Source: Ecdyonurus torrentis (Eukaryota; Arthropoda; Insecta; Ephemeroptera; Heptageniidae). From it: a stretch of DNA of 64,000 nt. The notes below the pieces were generated by a model. It was not told the DNA's origin, made no database searches, and saw only the letters and a program-made list of their open reading frames with translations. Numbering within the stretch: position 1 is the stretch's first letter; each line of letters opens with the position of its first letter. Position numbers and translations under genes: made by a program. Where the stretch lies: assembly GCA_949318235.1 (NCBI GenBank), contig OX439128.1, positions 49,043,932-49,107,931 on the forward strand, given 5' to 3'. This document shows positions 19,444 through 38,405 of this stretch, piece by piece.

Positions 19444-20502
19444 ACTTACTGTACCCCAGTAAAGTACAGCTTTTTCACAAATATGTGAATTTCAAGTACT
19501 TGTCCCATTGAAGAATGTCACTACATATAATTTATACTGTGACGTAACGTAGAGCTGGAAATGAAACTCCTTCAATCGGACAAGTATACTTGCAATCCAC
19601 ATGTGCAAAAGCTGTGGTTTCATGAGACAGCCATATGCTTTCAGATCTATATTGTGAAATATAATTGGACTTATATAGTCATATGGAAATACAATGTATG
19701 TACTGTATTTATTTGAGGCTGTGTTTATATAAGTCAGCATTTTTTATGAATATTCATATTAATGCATTGAATGCCCATAAGGAAATAATAGAATAAAATT
19801 TATATCACCATAGTGTATGTCTCTAAGTGACTGCTTATCTGTCAAGCGATGCTGTGATATGGTGAGCTAAACAAGTTTTTATTATTTTTATTTCTCTTTG
19901 TATTTGTTATGTACATTTATCATAAATCAACATTCCTACAGGGACTAATTATAATCATCACCAATTATTAGGCAATAATATCCAAATATTATATGCTGGT
20001 CCTTATGCAATTAATGGCTTTTTATACAGGCTATTATTTAAATGGAAAATGTTGATTCTCTTTTTATATGGCAGAAATATTAAATTAGGAGATATTTCAA
20101 TGTCAACGCCAAGTCCAATTATGTGCCATCGCTATCCAATATATTTCATGTGTCATCTGTGTCTAGCTCTATTATTTCAGGAGGTGATACTTTTTTTTTT
20201 TTTAAGTTGTCGTTACGGTAACTTATCTATCAGAACTTGCATCAAGACTTGCATCCAAAATTATTAATAATTTATTATTATTTTAAGAACCATACTTTTT
20301 TTTCTGCATAATTACATAATATTTTATATATAAAAGTGATAATTATTAAATGTGCAGTATAAATAGTGTTTCCCAAAAATTTGACTAAAATTATCATAAG
20401 TTATATTTCATATCTTTCTCGTAACACATATAATCATCTTGTTAAGATTATAGTACATGCAAATTAAAAGAAAATAATATAAAGGAAATCAGCAAAATGT
20501 TT
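19444..20502. other. 3' flank of the kinase gene
   Basis: Probable 3' UTR with AATAAA near 19791, then AT-rich sequence. The open frames here are short and featureless. Confidence 0.4.
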
Positions 20503-20770
20503 TACCACATACATAGAGAAGCAATGTTGTATATTATGGTTTAGTGCTACGTATATCATACAACTATAAAGAACACAATATATTGGATAGCTTTTAGCAC
20601 AAGACTTCAAAAGAGTATGTGTATCGTGTCTGTAAGTTTACTGTAAGGACTGCCAAAGGCACACACACATACTCCTTTTCTCAAGGAGTCTTGTATGAAA
20701 AGCTATACTGTATATTCAATGTGTTCTTTATAATCTCTGTGCTGTGCTAGTAAATCTCTTCTCTATGGTA
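20503..20770. repeat. Fold-back (MITE-like) inverted repeat
   Basis: Left arm ACATAGAGAAG near 20511 and ATAAAGAACACAATATATTG to AAGAGTATGTGT (20566-20622) is mirrored by ACACATACTCC to CAATGTGTTCTTTAT (20664-20732) and CTTCTCTATG (20758-20767). The loop is short. No TSD was fixed. Confidence 0.7.
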
Positions 20771-21295
20771 AGATCTGAGAGCTGGTTTTGTGTTATCTGT
20801 TCCTTTAAATTTGTTATATATAACTGCAATGATTTCTTTTATATAATTTAAAGTCCATTTTTCTATCATTGTTATTTTAAAATTTTACAATTTTTGTCAT
20901 GACTTTACAGTTTCCTCCCCTTGTTCTAACATATTATACCATGTATATAGAGCAGCTAATTTATTTCATGCCATATGTGCATGCATATGACTATCTTTAT
21001 CTTATCTTTGCTTTATATCTGCAATTTTTTAAAGCAAATAATCCAAGCTATATTTTGAACATAAATTTTATTCAAAACTTACATTTTTACTTTTTTTTTT
21101 GTATGGATATACGTATAAAACTATTTTAAAAGTTTGTCATATGTACAGTACTGTACAGTTCAGTATAGAGTACAATAAAATTCTGTTTGTGTTTTGTGTT
21201 TGCTCTTAGAAATTGCGTTTTGTGCAACATTTTTGTGCAACAACGTTTTGTGCAATTTTTTTTATTTAAAAACAGATATCACTAAAAATGCATAA

Positions 21296-21605
21296 AGGCG
21301 TAGAACACCTTGGACAAAAAAGTTGTGTAATATTCCAAAAAACCTGAAAATCCACGTTTATTTGGCCAAAGTCATTGATTTCTAATTTGTTTTCCATTCA
21401 CAAAATGCCGTTGGCGGTCACTGACGTCACAGCTCGCTTGTTTTACGCGCGCGTTAACCGGGCGAGCTGTGACGTCAGTGCCCGCCAGTGGCATTTTGTG
21501 AATGGAAAATAAATTAGAAATCAATGACTTTGGCCAAATCAACGTTGATTTTCAGGTTTGTTAGGATATTACACAAATTTTTTGTTCGAGGTGTTCTATA
21601 CACCT
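21296..21605. mobile_element. Fold-back MITE family A, copy 2
   Basis: 310 bp and clearly homologous to the element at 14267-14586, with the same AGGCGTAGAACACCTTG end, CATTCACAAAATGCC arms and paired TGACGTCA palindromes (21422-21429 and 21470-21477). Flanks are ATAA (21292-21295 and 21606-21609) rather than TTAA. The right terminus has drifted (AGGTGTATAGAACACC). Confidence 0.88.
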
Positions 21606-21609
21606 ATAA

Positions 21610-24268
21610 GCTATAAGCGCTATCAGTTGCAGTGACAATATTATAGCTTACAATTTTTTAATTTGATTTTAATATTATTTTACTTCTTAGAAGTGAGATT
21701 ATGTATAGAAGAAAAAAATTAAACAGCATTAAGAATAATTAATTAATAGTTAATTATTAAATAATAAATAATTAATAATGTTTACTGTATAAATATACTA
21801 ATCTTTAAATTTAATGTTACACATATTGAAATTTTAATTCTTCTTATTATAACATTTTGATTTCATATATTTTTAATCATTTTAATTTTAATATTTATCT
21901 GTTTTTATTGGTTGATGGGAAGGTGACGCAATATTCAAATTACTAAGTACCATAATTAAAATTTTATTGGTTGATCAGCATCATTAATTTAATGTCATTA
22001 TCAGTATAATTATGTTTCTTAATGTTTGTTTCTAGAATTTTGTAAAAAAAAAAAAAAAAAAAATCTTTGGTAATTGTTTAGACTATTGTCTGTGTTTTTT
22101 TTTTTTTTTTTTTTTTTTGTGGTACAAATGAATTTTTTAGGTATTTTTATGAGTGACAGATGTTAAGTTTTTTTACGTTATTTTTTTTAATGCAAATTAA
22201 TTGAGTTAGTTTGTTTCTCTAACATTACCATTTCTGTATATCACCATGAGCTAAAATAATAGAATTGTGTTTTACATTATTTTGAAGGGGGAAAAAAAAT
22301 CTGAATTATACAGTAGATATATAAAAAAAAAAGTGCGCAAACAGTGTACAATTTTAAATGTAATTTCATTAACTTATCACATAATATTACATATTTTAAC
22401 CATATAACATTTTGCATTTTGTATTGTTAAGAACTTGCTTTTTATAATTTGTTTGTGATTAATATTTTGGTATAAATTTCATGGCAAATCATTGTTGCGT
22501 GAAGTGTCATGAATTCATCAATGTCAACAATAATTTTATACAGTTTTGTATTCCATATAAATTTGACCCTCATTTGAAATGAATATAAATAAACATATAT
22601 ATTTTAAATTATATATAACGAAAACAATTTTTTATTTTATTTTAAAATTAATAATTCTAGAAATTATATAACCATGAAGTATTAAATTAAAGACTTTCTG
22701 TAATACCAACAATTCAATAATATGTTTTAGAGATAACTTTACACTATATGACTTGTGGGTTTGAAAATATAATAATAGTAAATAAAAATATTGTATGGTT
22801 GCGTATTCATTGATTTAAGCTTGCGCTTCGATGCCATACATGAACATAAAATAATATTTACAATTTAATAGATTTTTTTTTATTTTTATAAGTACAGTAC
22901 TATATAAACTTATTTATATAAATTATTGATGTGTTTAATGAGCTGTTTGAACCAGAGAAATATAGTAAAATTGTATAGACAAATTAATTTTTCTATTACG
23001 AAAAGGTAAAAAAAAAATAAAAAAAAAAAAAAAAAAAAAAATGAAAATGAAAATTGTCATATTTTATGCTTTGTAATATTTATCTACGACTCGTGCATAT
23101 AAGGAAAGCACGCAATATGATATTCGTAACTACTTTAAAAAACGAGAAATAGAAATAACAAAACTAAATATAGAATGTTGAAGCAACGATTACGTTAAAT
23201 GTAATCTTATTAAATAAATTTACTTGTGTACACGTGAGATAGGAGTTCTATATTAATTGAAATAATTTTAACGTTTAAAAATGCATAAAAAAATATATTA
23301 AGAAATCTTTAGTTTCATTTCCCTTCTGAGTATACTTTTAATTTTAGAGGTCTGACAAATTAAATATAAAAAGATTCATTGCAATTAGTTTTACTGAAAG
23401 TTAATTTTTCAATTTAGTATTAATCTCGAATTTTAAAAAATTGAGCACCATTTGTTGTTGTTGTTGTTTTGTTAAATGTTGACGGAAGGGTAGTTTTATC
23501 TGTACCTTACTCGCGAAAAAAATCACAAAAATTAAAAAAGTATCTACGTATATCTCTCCTGAAACAAAATAATTTGTTGTCAACTGCTTTCAATGTTGTA
23601 TTACATCAATAAAAAGTGACCTTGCAGTATAACTTTATTTCTTTAGTAAAGTGAATAGTTAACTTTTGCAGCTATAATAATATTATGTAGTTGTGCCAAA
23701 ATAGAAAACTCTTTACTCTCGATCTTTCTTTATACAGTATACATGCTCGATAATGGTAAAACTGTTATTTATTTATAGTATAATACTATAGTGATAGCGG
23801 GACAATATATTCAGCAATTCTGTTTATTTCTTCTTCGTAATGAATTTAAATCAAAAAATGAAATGAAATGAAATAATCGTCTTTATTAAAATAATTAACA
23901 AATAAATGAAAAAAAAAAATAATAAAAAACATTTTTTAAAAGGGCGAGGTAATATTATCTCGATATTATATTATTTTCGTAATATTATTATTTCATTAAT
24001 CAAAATTATTTACAGTACATATATAATAATATAGAGATTTAAAAAATGGTCCTGGTGGGCCTGGATGATGCAATTGCAAAATTTTATTTGCCAAGGAAAT
24101 TTTAAAACAAAATAATAAATTTATTTCAAGTGATTTATCATCTCTTTCTCTCTAGCTATAGTTATTTATTTTTAATTAGTTACATGACTTGGAGAACCAT
24201 TCTGTGACATGAAAATTATTTTCATATCTCTTTATTATACAGAGCATAGACGATATAAAGAAAGAATG

Positions 24269-24299
<31 letters not shown>

Positions 24300-24867
24300 C
24301 TATTGTATTTAATTAGGTGAGCAATTTTGGAGATCGATTGTCCGATATGCAAAGTGAGTATATGTATAGGTGGAGTATATGCGTGGAATACAAATCACGC
24401 GCAGCTGTGACTTGACTGTGGCGCAGCAAGCAAAAACTTCATTTCACTCTCTCTCTCACTCACTCTCTCTCTCACTCACTCTCTCTCTCTCTACGTGATT
24501 GATGTACCCCTCTACTAGCTCATTGTTCCCAGTACTCATCACTATCGCTACAACTTTAATAGTATTCTGCGAATCATGAATCAGCAAATAAAATGCAAAT
24601 TAGCTTGAATTTCACTTTTTATTATAAATTAATTTATGACCATTATTTATACCATATAGTACCATACTGAAAATTAATTTTCAACTTTGCTATATATAAC
24701 GTAATTTGATATATGAGTTTTTTTTTAATAATATTCAAATGACAGATGACATTATAGTGTATCTAATATTTAAAATAAAATGCCATAGTAGAAGGGTAGG
24801 GTAACTTGAATCAGAGTAAAAAAAAAAAAAGTATCGTATGCTGTTTTTTACAGTTTATTGTTACATA

Positions 24868-24934
<67 letters not shown>

Positions 24935-25354
24935 GTATATATTTGTGATTTGTGACTATCAGCATAGTTAACAAGCAGTAATAGTAGTTTTATAGTAATT
25001 GCAACAGCTATATATAGTTTTTTCTCTAATTATTTAGAGAAGAATCAGCCAAGGCTGTAATGTATTACTAATTAAAAAATTAACAATAAAAAAACAATGC
25101 ATATTTAAGATTAAAAAAACTTTTATTGGAAATACAACATATATTCACAATATTGTAAGACTTTACTGTATGTACTCTAAAAACTATTCACAAATAAATT
25201 TTAACCTTCAATATAATGACAGGAATTATGTTTAATTATATATTATATAATAATAAATCTATATACTATTACGATGAAATATTTATTATAACTATATTTC
25301 TAAAATTAAGAATAGGAACCTTAAATAACAGCTTATAAAAAAAACAACCCTGTC
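21610..25354. other. AT-rich intergenic region
   Basis: No exon or known repeat family was recognised. It contains A/T homopolymers (22046-22064, 22098-22117, 23018-23040, 24271-24298), a CT/CA-rich tract (24446-24491) and an (AT)n(GT)n tract (24873-24959). Confidence 0.5.
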
Positions 25355-25360
25355 TTTATT
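25355..25360 (-). terminator. Polyadenylation signal of the IGFBP-domain gene
   Basis: AATAAA on the minus strand, 69 bases past the stop codon at 25429. Confidence 0.6.
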
Positions 25361-25428
25361 AATGATCAGTGCACACTTTTTTTTTCTTCTTCCTCGCGTT
25401 TTGAAGGTTAATATATTATAATGATAAA

Positions 25429-31154
<5,726 letters not shown>

Positions 31155-31386
31155 CAGCTCGTCACTCACTGCACCCACAGCCACCAGGACGCCGCCTTTA
31201 TCCCTGCTGTACACCGTGACGTCACGACGCGTCACGCCGGGGGCGCGCGACATGCACCACCCACCTCGCGGCACGTATGTAAATTGACTGACTGCACTGG
31301 CCTGCAGGGTACGCAGCATCTTACCTCTGCAGTTATAGTAGTAACAAGTAATGAAGTGCAACAAAGTATTTACATTTGATTCTAAT

Positions 31387-31392
<6 letters not shown>

Positions 31393-31479
<87 letters not shown>
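31393..31479. repeat. (GA)n microsatellite upstream of the IGFBP-domain gene
   Basis: About 87 bp of pure GA, about 240 bp upstream of the start codon of the minus-strand gene; possibly in its promoter. Confidence 0.98.
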
Positions 31480-31483
<4 letters not shown>

Positions 31484-32245
31484 TATATAGCCGTAGTTGA
31501 GTATCAGACAAAACGAAAAAAAAAGTGTTTTGTTTATGTTGAATTGCACAAATATATTTTTTTAAGTCGTGTTCACACTGTGAAATATATTTATGTGCAA
31601 TAAATTTGCATACAATATTTAAAACCATTACATATATATCCCGACCGCAGTCCACTTATTCATATAACAGGGAAAATATTACTCCGCGTGTGAAAATGTT
31701 GTTAGAAATTAATATCCAAAAATATTTTTATTATTTTAGTTATAAACTTATTAACAAGCGGCGCAAGTACTTGATAAAGTTAAAAATAAAAGCAATTTGT
31801 TTACAACATAATATATAACTAAACTTTATTTTGTAAATATGAATTCGTGTAACATACAAAATATTATGAATTGTTTCTAAAATTTTAATATTTTACAATG
31901 TTCATTTAAATATAGCAATAATTGGATTATTATTTCATTATTTACAATAATAAAAAAAGTTTGAACTTATAAAGCTGAAGTGGTAATTCCTCGCACGTTT
32001 GCTATGATTTCAGTAGTTCGTTATGACTTATGAGTATAGTACGTTATGCATATCATTTATTATTTTTTTAAACACCAAACACCAGTATTGGGTTGACATG
32101 TCAGATAAATTTTAGATAAAATGTAGAAGTTGTACAAAAAAACGTCAAAAAATTTTAATATGAATTGAAATTACTTTCTTCAACAATGCAAGCCATATAG
32201 TTTACAAAAGCGGTACAAAGTACTGAATACAATAATACTGTATAT
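31480..32245. other. AT-rich sequence
   Basis: 5' flank of the IGFBP-domain gene. No further gene or repeat family was recognised. Confidence 0.5.
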
Positions 32246-32253
32246 GTATACTG

Positions 32254-32655
32254 CAGTGGCGGCCCGTCAAATTGGGCGCCCGGGGGATAAATTCGCGGTG
32301 CGCCCTTACCCGTTGAAATAGCATAATCAGGGAAATGGGGCGATGCCCCCTATTGCGCCGCAGGCGCGATTTTTTTGGAGCCACGCCCCTTTTTGGCATA
32401 AGATGCAAAATTAGTATACCTAAAAGAATTTGCTATTACAATTCAAGTACCTCAAATTTAATATTTTTTACACCATTTGAGTATAAAATCGAAGAAAAAT
32501 ATTGATATTTTTTTCTTCAATAAAAGAACATTCTAAATGGCTTTTTAAAAATTTATTTACGACATATATGCATATATTAAGGTAGCATGTACTTTAAGGT
32601 AGGATTGTATTTTTATTTTCTGTATGAAGTATAAAGTATGCATGCTGTACCCAAA

Positions 32656-32689
<34 letters not shown>

Positions 32690-32912
32690 CTGCATGTTGT
32701 ACGTCACAATTTTAACAGAGTGTGAAGTGTCGCAAAATGCACCACCCCCAATGCTATAATACTATAATGATTAATGAATCTATATTTGAACATTTAAACC
32801 CCGATTTTGACCCTTGCTTTGATTTTTTTTAAGGTGTTTTAAAAATACTTTCCAGGTTGAAAAGTTTGGTTCTAAAAATTGATTTTACGGATTTATCCAC
32901 AACAATTTTTCG

Positions 32913-32943
<31 letters not shown>

Positions 32944-33558
32944 TTGACTCATGTAAATTAAAATATGCGATTTGCAATAATTTTGCTCTCCGTAAAATAA
33001 TAATAATCTCGTAAAAATCGTTTTTAAAGTCAATTAAAGTTGATCTGACGCTAAAGTAATTTTGTTCAGAAGTTGTTCAAGTAAAATTTTGCGCATGACG
33101 AAGAGCTTGACGTTTTATATACATATGAAGATATATCTTTTACTTACTTAGTTAATTCCCTTAATTTGCGGAAGATTTTATTTGAGCCGAATTTAAGTTA
33201 CTTTACTAGCTCCACAAATAATTATTTGTGGTGGATAGAAAACTGTTCCTTGGTTCATTAAAAAAATAATTATAAAACAAAAAAACCAAAAATTAAAAAT
33301 TATATAAAAATTTGAGTTTTTAAATCATTTTCATTTTACATAAAAAGCTGACATTAAGTGCATTACTATTTTACAGATTGTGCATTATCAAGCTTCAATT
33401 TCATATTTTTTTGTTTTTTAGATTGTTTTATTGTAGTTTTTATAATAATTTATTAGCCACTAATTTCTCTCGCCGTGCGCCTTTTTTGCTCCGGCGCCCT
33501 TTTTACCCCGGCGCCCGGGGGAAATGTCCCCTCATCCCCCTCTATTGGGCCGCCACTG
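32254..33558. mobile_element. Non-autonomous hAT transposon (8-bp TSD)
   Basis: Begins CAGTGGCGGCCCGTCAAATT and ends ...GGGCCGCCACTG, giving a 12-bp near-perfect TIR with GC-rich subterminal sequence on both sides (GGCGCCCGGGGG motif at both ends). The perfect 8-bp duplication GTATACTG lies at 32246-32253 and 33559-33566. CAGTGGCGG ends and 8-bp TSDs are hallmarks of hAT elements. The 1.3-kb interior is AT-rich and carries no transposase. Confidence 0.92.
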
Positions 33559-33566
33559 GTATACTG

Positions 33567-34592
33567 TAACTCAAACCTTATATTTAGATTTAAAAATAAT
33601 AATGATAAAAAAAAATCCATATAAGGATAAAAAAGGTAAATTAATTATACTCATTTATAAAAACAGCAACTATATGTTATTCATTGAATAATATATAAGA
33701 TAAACGCAATATCCCGTAATTGTTATCAGTTTTGGTTTTCTTATCATAAATACTGTAATTGTATACGACATAATTCCATATAATGTTATACTATGTTATA
33801 TTCCATAGATCCCTTTTTGAAATGTCGCTCCATTTAAATATGTTCTTGTTTTGCTACGAATTGAGGAAGCTATGTGTCTCGTGACGTCACCAAATGTTCT
33901 ATCTTTGTTATACAAGGACATGGTTGGTTCTATGATGTCGTACATGCATAATATTATGTAATATATTCCTAGAATTATAGGACTTCTATTAGTAACAATT
34001 ACATAGAAGAGAAGTGTTTCTGTCTAATGATGTCTATTATTAACAATTAAGTATACATAATTTTATATATTATATATTTAAATAAAAGTAAATTAAAATT
34101 GATTGACTCAGGCAGTCACTTGTCAGAAATATTAAATTGGTCTCTTTGAAAATCATTATGGTTTCTCAAAATTTTCTATATCGAATATTTCTAAATTCCT
34201 AAAAATAACACTTAAGTGGGTTCAATGTTAATAGTTAATTAAAAGAACGTTACTATACAAATGGCGCAGGAATCCTATATATATATATATATATAAACTG
34301 AAATAGGTAAATATTAAATTACTATACTAAAATGTCACCTAATGCAGGTCACTACGCGCGGGCCTCGTGTCATCACCACACCTTCATGTTTTACCTGCAT
34401 TATGTATTAATGTATTATTGTATAATAGTAAATCAATATAACATATTTATTATGTTTCAGGTTAATGCTTACCTATATTGCAATTTATTTGTTGAATTTA
34501 TTAATATATAAGCATTAGAACTTTTTTTATTTTTTTATTTTTTTTTTTGCCGTGTATAGCATATCTGCATATTTTTGTAAGTCTGTAAGATA
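33567..34592. other. AT-rich intergenic sequence
   Basis: No gene was recognised. It contains a TA tract at 34279-34296 and a TGACGTCAC site near 33882-33890. Confidence 0.45.
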
Positions 34593-34909
34593 ATAGGGTG
34601 TGTGCGCATGACGTCATTCTGAGTGCTTTTCGATGCTCTTCTTGAGTAATGAATAACATTGCTCAGTATAGGACAAAAGTAGTTTTTGGCTATTTTCTTT
34701 GGAAAATTAGCTATTTTTTTATAATTATTATATTTTTGTTGCATACTTGGAAAACTAATTCAACCTGTTAACAGCATCAATGCTCTCCAAAAAATTGCGA
34801 AGTATATTTTTAAACTGGCAAAATGAGTCATTTTCCTATACTGATCCATGTTATTTAGTACCAAAGACCAAGGTCTTGGTTAGTACTCACTTATGACGTC
34901 GACTTTAAC
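34593..34909. repeat. Dispersed ~300-bp family B, copy 1
   Basis: One end ATAGGGTGTGTGCGCATGACGTCATT, the other ...GACGTCGACTTTAAC. Internal shared words: ATAACATTGCTCAGTATA, CAACCTGTTAACAGCATCAA, AAACTGGCAAAATGAGTCAT. Homologous, in inverse orientation, to 42599-42912, to 57347-57950 and to the fragment at 36587-36665. Subterminal GACGTCAT lies at both ends. Noncoding; probably a MITE, with exact ends not fixed. Confidence 0.8.
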
Positions 34910-35790
34910 ATGAATGAATAAAACCGCCGTATATAAAAATAAAAATATACCTCTTGTTTTCTGAAAATACCATAACGTATTGTGAAGGATCATTATTAAA
35001 GTTGCCATTATCAAATAACTATATAATTAAATTAAATACCAGAATACCACAGTATTTGTATACAGTATTTTTTACTTTAAAATCTTTCATGCATTATATT
35101 ATCTAAGTTTTACTACGTACAGTATACCAAAACATCAATTTCTTCAACCCTTATAAGTCTTGTATGAGTCTTGTTTCAGTATTGAGTATTTTAATTAGAT
35201 CGCGTGATTTTGAATTTATTATAAAAGAAAGTTGACAATGATATGAATTAAATATAAAAATATATTTTATAGTAAAAAGGAAGTGGTAACGGCGTCATCT
35301 TCACGAATTTTTTGTCTTATGAGTGCATAATTGTTTTTATCCTCTGTATTGTACATTACGTATTTTAAGCGTTTGAATTGCGAGGAAGTTAAAGACGCCG
35401 GTGTCCCTTCAGAGAGAGAGAGAAAGAGAGAGAGAGAGAAGTCAGACAGACTTTTTTTGTGTGAGGTAGTTTTCATTTCATATTTTATATTTTCTCTCTC
35501 AATGCTAACTTATCACTGTCTTTGTATTTTGACAGTTATAAATTTAATTTAAAAATGACTTCATTTAATTAATTGAGATAAAAATCTAAAATATTATTTA
35601 ATTAAATTTGTATCATAATCGATGAAAGAAATCAAATTTAGTTTTGCGTATATACTGTAGACATTTCTTTTTTTACATTATTATTTTTAAATACACGTGT
35701 ATATACTAGGGAAGCTCTGATAAATATAATGAATATGACACTGCGTTTTTGGATTGCATTTTATATTGTTGTGAAGTGGTAACTTTTTAC
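34910..35790. other. AT-rich sequence with a short GA tract
   Basis: GA-rich tract at 35410-35440. The antiparallel frames over it are low-complexity. No gene was recognised. Confidence 0.45.
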
Positions 35791-35794
35791 TTAA

Positions 35795-36108
35795 AGCCTT
35801 TCCACTCTCCAGACCTAATAACATGCACTTTTGTTTCAATTAATACAAAATGGGACACACAGTACAGTAACATTATCGAATCTGCAAAAGAGCTCGAAAA
35901 ATTGTAAAGTAAGCAAAAACACAATATTGCCGACGTCATGACAAGTGATGTTCAATAGAAAAAGTGTTGCGGATTAAATAAGTTGAAATTTTTCTTATAC
36001 GTTTAAGGCGTCACAATAAGGTTCTTGGACAAAATAATTGTATTTTTGGGAATCCCATCAAGTGTTTAATGAAATAAAAGCAAATGTTGTCTGGCCTGGA
36101 GAGTCGCT
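35795..36108. mobile_element. MITE family C with TTAA TSD
   Basis: 314 bp. The left arm (AGC...ACTCTCCAGACC, then TTTTGTTTCAATTAA) is mirrored by the right arm (TTAATGAAATAAAAGC, GGCCTGGAGAGTCGCT). TTAA at 35791-35794 and 36109-36112. Noncoding. Confidence 0.8.
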
Positions 36109-36586
36109 TTAAAACATTGGAAACCGTTCTAACCCTCATGCACCCTATGTCATATTTAATGTCAATTTACATGTCAATATTTAATCAAAGTTGCTATAGC
36201 AAGACAGATATGCAATAACGAATGTAAGAAAAATAATGGTTGATTTAAGTGTATATATATTATATAACTTAAAGTAATTCTATGACTATAATTTTCAGAT
36301 ACCATATATTATACTTTGGCAAGATTAATATCATTATCATATTATGTGTAGCCAGGCAAGACCTGCAATCGCGCTGACTCTTCAAAAATTGTATATATGA
36401 ATATGCAATATGCATATATAGTTATTTATTATCATAATGCTAAATTATGTAAAAAAATAAAAAAGGAGTCGGAGTAGGGCAATATTAATATATTATGTAG
36501 GTATGTGCATGTGACCATGCATATAGCTTCATGTATACATTAAAACTAGCAATAAATATTGTTGAACTTATGTAAAGGGTAGTTTC

Positions 36587-36665
36587 ATTCATGTTAAAGT
36601 CGACGCCATGAGTGAGCACTCATGGGCCAGTATGGGAAAATGACTCATTTTGCCAGTTTAAATAA
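36587..36665. repeat. Dispersed ~300-bp family B, fragment
   Basis: CATTCATGTTAAAGTCGACG through TGACTCATTTTGCCAGTTTA, the same end as in the copies at 34593-34909 and 57347-57950; truncated by AT-rich sequence. Confidence 0.8.
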
Positions 36666-37509
36666 TAATATAATATACTTCATACTTCATCATATAACAA
36701 CTATGTTACAACTGCATAAATATTATGTTTTGCAGCATAATAATAGTGTTTTTTTATAATTTATCAACATTTATGCTATACATGACATAAACGCAGCATA
36801 ATTTACGTAAATTTATTCTTTCCGTGTATTTTTTTTATGTCGTTGTTTCTACGTATGTCTGGACAAGATTTATATTACATTGTTGTCTTTGATCAATAAA
36901 TTTATTTATAATTACAAATACTTATTTAACAATGCAAATCACGAGTTAGTAAATAATTTGATGCATACAATAAAGAGTCATGTATGATGTACAGTACAAA
37001 AATTTTAAATCGTAAATCATATTTTAAAAATTACACAAAGAAAAAAGTTTGGAAAATTCCTTATTGTGCATCAGCATAGTATAATATTTTATTATTACGT
37101 CGTGTTAATTGTTTTATATTATTCTTTAGTTTTATTCGTCTATGATTTATAGCTGTATGTAATTACAATATTATTTTTTTTCTATACAGTCGTTTTAATG
37201 TATATACTGCGCAACAGGTTTTGCTTTGTTACTTTATTTCACAGTTTTGGAAATAAAACACAGAATATACTGTAAATGTTATACATGGTATTTTATTTAA
37301 TAGTTACATTTTATCAATTTAAAATTGATAAAATGATAGATAATGATATGAATTGCAGTATTAGTTATACATATGGATATTTTAATATAGTTTTATAAAT
37401 GATAATATAAGACTGCTGGCAAAAGTGGATTATAGTTTATACAAACTGAAAGCCCAACAATATACTATATCAAAGTGGTAGCAGACTACTTAGCATTCCT
37501 GGTCTTGAT
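36666..37509. other. AT-rich intergenic sequence
   Basis: No gene or repeat family was recognised. Confidence 0.45.
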
Positions 37510-37513
37510 TTAA

Positions 37514-37806
37514 AGTGCTTTCTTATGGAGGAATAAAGCAGCTATAACTCAAGTTAGAAATTTTTCTCGAAACTGAAAATTTTATTATAGCTTAATGAGC
37601 TTTAAAGCTTTTGTTTTCCTGAATTCCACGTTGATATATTTTTTTAACCAAGTTGCTTGAAATTTAGGATAACAAAAGCTTTAAGATTCAGTAGGTTATT
37701 ACTTATTACAGTAAAGGTTATTAGAGTAAAATTTCAGTGCCGAGAAAAAAAAAATCCATCTCGAGTTATAGCTACTTTATTTCCTCAAAAGAAAGCATGC
37801 GATGCT
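37514..37806. mobile_element. MITE family D with TTAA TSD
   Basis: 293 bp. The left arm (AGTGCTTTCTTATGGAGGAA, AGCTATAACTCAAG, TTTTTCTCG) is mirrored on the right (CGAGAAAAA, CTCGAGTTATAGCTAC, TTTCCTCAAAAGAAAGCA). TTAA at 37510-37513 and 37807-37810. Noncoding. Confidence 0.8.
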
Positions 37807-38252
37807 TTAATATGTTAAATTGTGACAGTAACACAAAAGTCATCTGCTTGCACTTCATTAGTATTGTATTGTTAGCCTGAGTTATTTCACACTAAATCTC
37901 CTTTTTGCAAGTTTTCTATTGTGATTATTTAAGATTAGATTATTATAATATATATAAAATGAAAAAAAAAAAAAAAAAAAAAAAAAAGCGTTGTAAATAA
38001 ATTAGGCATGTATAGAATTATGTATTTAATACACAACTTTTGAATTTAATATTTTCATTATTGTAAAATTAGTGTTCGCAATACAAAGCTTGCACTTAAT
38101 TTACATGCAAGAATGAAATTTTAATACATATTCTCTTCAATCTTTATGACCAAATTAGCTCATTTTTTATGTTGATGCAAAGTAAGTTTTAAAGTTAGTA
38201 TTTCTACGTGATATGATTTTTAGACAGGTTCAATTACCTGTTGCTGTAATTG

Positions 38253-38405
38253 CTATAATAGTTCTTTAAATAAGTCTCCGGAGAGTAAGTTACTCAAATA
38301 ACTCTCTTCAGGTTTAGATTGATCTGAACATGAGTATTTAGCCATCAGCTTCTCGAGATCCTTTTCACTCACTTTGTCACGGTTTCCAATCTCTGCATGG
38401 TCTTT
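38253..38405 (-). CDS. Astacin gene, exon 6 (terminal)
   Basis: Acceptor TGCTTACAG|AA; encodes KDHAEIGNRDKVSEKDLEKL, the last catalytic-domain cysteine (YSC) and a tail of about 25 residues; stop TAG at 38253-38255. Confidence 0.92.
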   Translation of the reverse strand, partial: KDHAEIGNRDKVSEKDLEKLMAKYSCSDQSKPEESYLSNLLSGDLFKELL

